In this document: piece after piece, positions 6,081-7,437 of the stretch
Numbering within the stretch: position 1 is the first letter of the stretch
Layout of the letters: every line of letters starts with the position of its first letter
The notes under the pieces: model-generated
The model's database searches: none
Seen by the model: the letters and a program-made list of their open reading frames with translations, nothing else
Told to the model about the DNA's origin: nothing
Assembly (NCBI GenBank): GCA_023135135.1
Contig: JAGLTT010000035.1
Location: 1-7,437, forward strand
Reading direction: 5' to 3'
DNA length: 7,437 nt
From: Dehalococcoidales bacterium
Lineage (GTDB): Bacteria; Chloroflexota; Dehalococcoidia; Dehalococcoidales; RBG-16-60-22
Translations under genes and position numbers: made by a program

Positions 6081-7271
6081 TTACTTGCCGGCCCACACGT
6101 CTTGGAAGAGTTGGCGGAGCTTTTCGTCCTTGCATTCGCAGGGACTGGAGTACATATTAACATCCTTGCTGGCGAGGGCGACCAGGGTATCCAGGTTATC
6201 GTTCATCTGCTGCTCCGTGATGCCGGCCTCCTTCAGGCTCAGGGGCTCGCCGGTTTCCTTTGCCAGGTCTCTAAGCTTCTGAATCAGCTTTTTAGTAGCC
6301 TCCTGGTCTGATTCATCTTTGATACCGGCAAACCTGGCGGCGGTACTGAGCCTCTCCACCGGGTCGGGAGCCCCCTCGATGGGAGGATTAGAGGCGATAT
6401 ATTCCAGCGAATAAGGCAGCGTTATGCCTACGGAGCGACCGTGAGGTATGTTAAAGGTAGCCCCGAGCGTATGTGCCAGGGCATGGCAGAGCGAGGTATT
6501 ACTGTTGCCGAATCCCAGTCCGGCGATGGTGGCGGCATTCTGCATTTTCTCCCTGGCCGTGAGGTCGTCCCCGTCGGCGCATGCCCTGGGAAGCCACTCA
6601 AAGGCCAGCTTCATGGCCTGCAGGCAGAGTCCGTCACTGAAATCGGTCTGCTGCCTGGCAGTATAACCGTCGAGGGCGTGCCCCAGAACGTCCAGACCGG
6701 TGCTGGCCGTCAGCGCCCTGGGCATGCCGGCGGTAAATTCGGGAACCAGCAGCGTAATATCGGGCACTATTTCCGTGTTGGCAAAGCCAACCTTGCGGTG
6801 TTCGGCGGCCTCCGCGAGCACGATGGCCCAGGTGACGTCCGAGCCGGTGCCGCTGGTAGTCGGAACGGTCATGAATCTGGCTTTCTTCTGTGGATTCAGC
6901 TTGGTCTTGACGTTAACGGAGGTAATTTCGTCGGGGGCGATTTCCGCGTTCTCATAGAGCACCCAGGCCGCCTTGGCCGTGTCCAGGACCGAACCTCCGC
7001 CGAACCCGATAACCAGCTGGGGTTTGAACTCTTTGAGCAATTTGCTGGCCTCGATAGCGCCCGCTGTCGAAGGTTCCGGCTCCGCCCCGTCCCAGATTTT
7101 GACTTCGTACCCGGCGTTTTTCACCGTCTCAACAAGTTCTCCGCTGAGTTTGACCATGTTTTTATCGGTAATCAGGGCGGCCTTCTGGCCGCGTCCTTCA
7201 AGCTCAGCGCCCAACCTCCTCAACATGTTTTTACCGAACAGGATTTTTTTCGGACTCAGAAAGTGAGACAC
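6081..7271 (-). CDS. Iron-dependent (group III) alcohol dehydrogenase, possibly 4-hydroxybutyrate dehydrogenase-like
   Basis: This NAD(P)-dependent alcohol dehydrogenase of the iron-containing family interconverts an alcohol and an aldehyde or semialdehyde in the cytoplasm. From the GTG start at 7271 it has 396 residues, close to the family norm. GFGGGSVLDTAK (about 89-100) is the dinucleotide-binding block, and VPTTSGTGSDVT (136-147) follows. The four metal ligands are all present, at Asp194 and His198 (GLDVLGHALDGY), His263 (SLCHALAH) and His277 (NIPHG). The GTG is chosen because a near-perfect Shine-Dalgarno site (AAAGGAGGTGA) lies 7 bases before it. The in-frame ATG at 7343 would instead add a 24-residue tail that overlaps the upstream gene. 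The C-terminus has an unusual PCEC cysteine pair. It lies 22 bases after an HpaB/AbfD-family gene, a pairing that recalls 4-hydroxybutyrate metabolism in fermentative clostridia. Other substrates, such as propanediols or maleylacetate-like compounds, cannot be excluded. Confidence 0.92.
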   Translation of the reverse strand: MSHFLSPKKILFGKNMLRRLGAELEGRGQKAALITDKNMVKLSGELVETVKNAGYEVKIWDGAEPEPSTAGAIEASKLLKEFKPQLVIGFGGGSVLDTAKAAWVLYENAEIAPDEITSVNVKTKLNPQKKARFMTVPTTSGTGSDVTWAIVLAEAAEHRKVGFANTEIVPDITLLVPEFTAGMPRALTASTGLDVLGHALDGYTARQQTDFSDGLCLQAMKLAFEWLPRACADGDDLTAREKMQNAATIAGLGFGNSNTSLCHALAHTLGATFNIPHGRSVGITLPYSLEYIASNPPIEGAPDPVERLSTAARFAGIKDESDQEATKKLIQKLRDLAKETGEPLSLKEAGITEQQMNDNLDTLVALASKDVNMYSSPCECKDEKLRQLFQDVWAGK

Positions 7272-7286
7272 ATTGTCACCTCCTTT
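7272..7286 (-). promoter_or_regulatory. Strong Shine-Dalgarno site fixing the GTG start of the iron alcohol dehydrogenase
   Basis: Read on the - strand, AAAGGAGGTGA (7286-7276) is a near-perfect match to the 16S rRNA 3' end. It is 7 bases from GTG at 7271-7269. It lies entirely in the gap after the upstream gene's stop codon, which decides against a start at 7343. Confidence 0.85.
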
Positions 7287-7293
7287 ACCGGGC

Positions 7294-7437
7294 TTACTCC
7301 ATCGGGTCTTCCCGTTTATCAATGCCCGCGATACTGCGGGCAAGGTGCTGCTTGGATTCCATATCAGACTCGCGCTCGATCATTATCTTCTGCGCCTGCG
7401 GCGAACCGGCTCCGTGCATGGACTCGGTGTGATAGCT
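7294..7437 (-). CDS. C-terminal end of a 4-hydroxybutyryl-CoA dehydratase / 4-hydroxyphenylacetate 3-hydroxylase (AbfD/HpaB) family protein (partial)
   Basis: The - strand is open from the window edge (7437) to a TAA at 7294-7296 and encodes the last 47 residues of a protein. They begin SYHTESMHGAGSPQAQKIM and end GIDKREDPME. The block HGAGSPQAQ followed by a charged helix (IMIERESDMESKQHLARSIAG) looks to me like the C-terminal tail of the AbfD/HpaB family. That family comprises either the [4Fe-4S]/FAD enzyme that dehydrates 4-hydroxybutyryl-CoA to crotonyl-CoA or FAD-type 4-hydroxyphenylacetate hydroxylases. The cluster ligands that would separate the two (three Cys and one His) lie upstream, outside the window. 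The reading frame, its length and the 22-base gap with a strong ribosome site before the next gene all support a real coding end. In an apparently anaerobic gene set the dehydratase is the likelier reading, as inference. Confidence 0.68.
   Translation of the reverse strand, partial: SYHTESMHGAGSPQAQKIMIERESDMESKQHLARSIAGIDKREDPME
7323..7342. repeat. Seven-base inverted repeat inside the end of the AbfD/HpaB-family gene
   Basis: TGCCCGC-gatact-GCGGGCA forms a G+C-rich stem of seven perfect pairs with a six-base loop. It is inside coding sequence, about 30 bases before the stop codon, and has no following T run on the - strand. It is therefore not a standard terminator. It may be a transcript processing or stability hairpin, or simple codon coincidence. 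Confidence 0.4.

Overview
The window is a compact stretch of bacterial catabolic genes with moderate-to-high G+C. It has GTG and probably TTG/ATG start choices, strong Shine-Dalgarno sites and almost no intergenic space. The gene set suggests an uncultured strict anaerobe: a tungsten/molybdenum hydroxytransferase-type enzyme without a Tat signal, an oxygen-sensitive-type iron alcohol dehydrogenase, the tail of a 4-hydroxybutyryl-CoA dehydratase/HpaB-family flavoprotein, and UbiX. Anaerobic sediment lineages such as Dehalococcoidia (Chloroflexota) or Desulfobacterota would fit, but this is inference from gene content only.

Layout. On the + strand (1-1792) lie the 3' nine-tenths of a methylmalonate-semialdehyde-type, CoA-acylating aldehyde dehydrogenase and a small ferritin/rubrerythrin-like helical protein whose metal ligands are largely lost. 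These converge, with only 11 bases between stop codons, on a five-gene run on the - strand. Read in the direction of transcription (from 7437 down to 1804), that run is: the last 47 codons of an HpaB/AbfD-family protein; an iron-dependent alcohol dehydrogenase with all four metal ligands; an alpha/beta hydrolase; an 880-residue molybdopterin enzyme of the pyrogallol-phloroglucinol transhydroxylase large-subunit (AthL) type; and a UbiX flavin prenyltransferase.

The only real intergenic space (5069-5177) sits in front of the AthL-like gene. It holds a convincing sigma70-type promoter (CTGACA-17-TATAAC on the - strand) and three palindromes, one on the -35 box, one at the predicted transcription start and one just after it. 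The AthL-like/ubiX pair therefore appears to be separately regulated.

Working model (inference): the locus handles a hydroxylated aromatic or a short hydroxy-acid skeleton. UbiX would supply prenylated FMN to a UbiD-type decarboxylase encoded elsewhere. The AthL-like enzyme would rearrange or remove ring hydroxyls. The alpha/beta hydrolase, iron alcohol dehydrogenase, HpaB/AbfD-type enzyme and semialdehyde dehydrogenase would process the opened chain to CoA thioesters. The absence of the iron-sulfur small subunit (AthS) next to the AthL-like gene is the most unusual point. No RNA genes, mobile elements or CRISPR arrays were seen, and no gene-free stretch exceeds about 110 bases.
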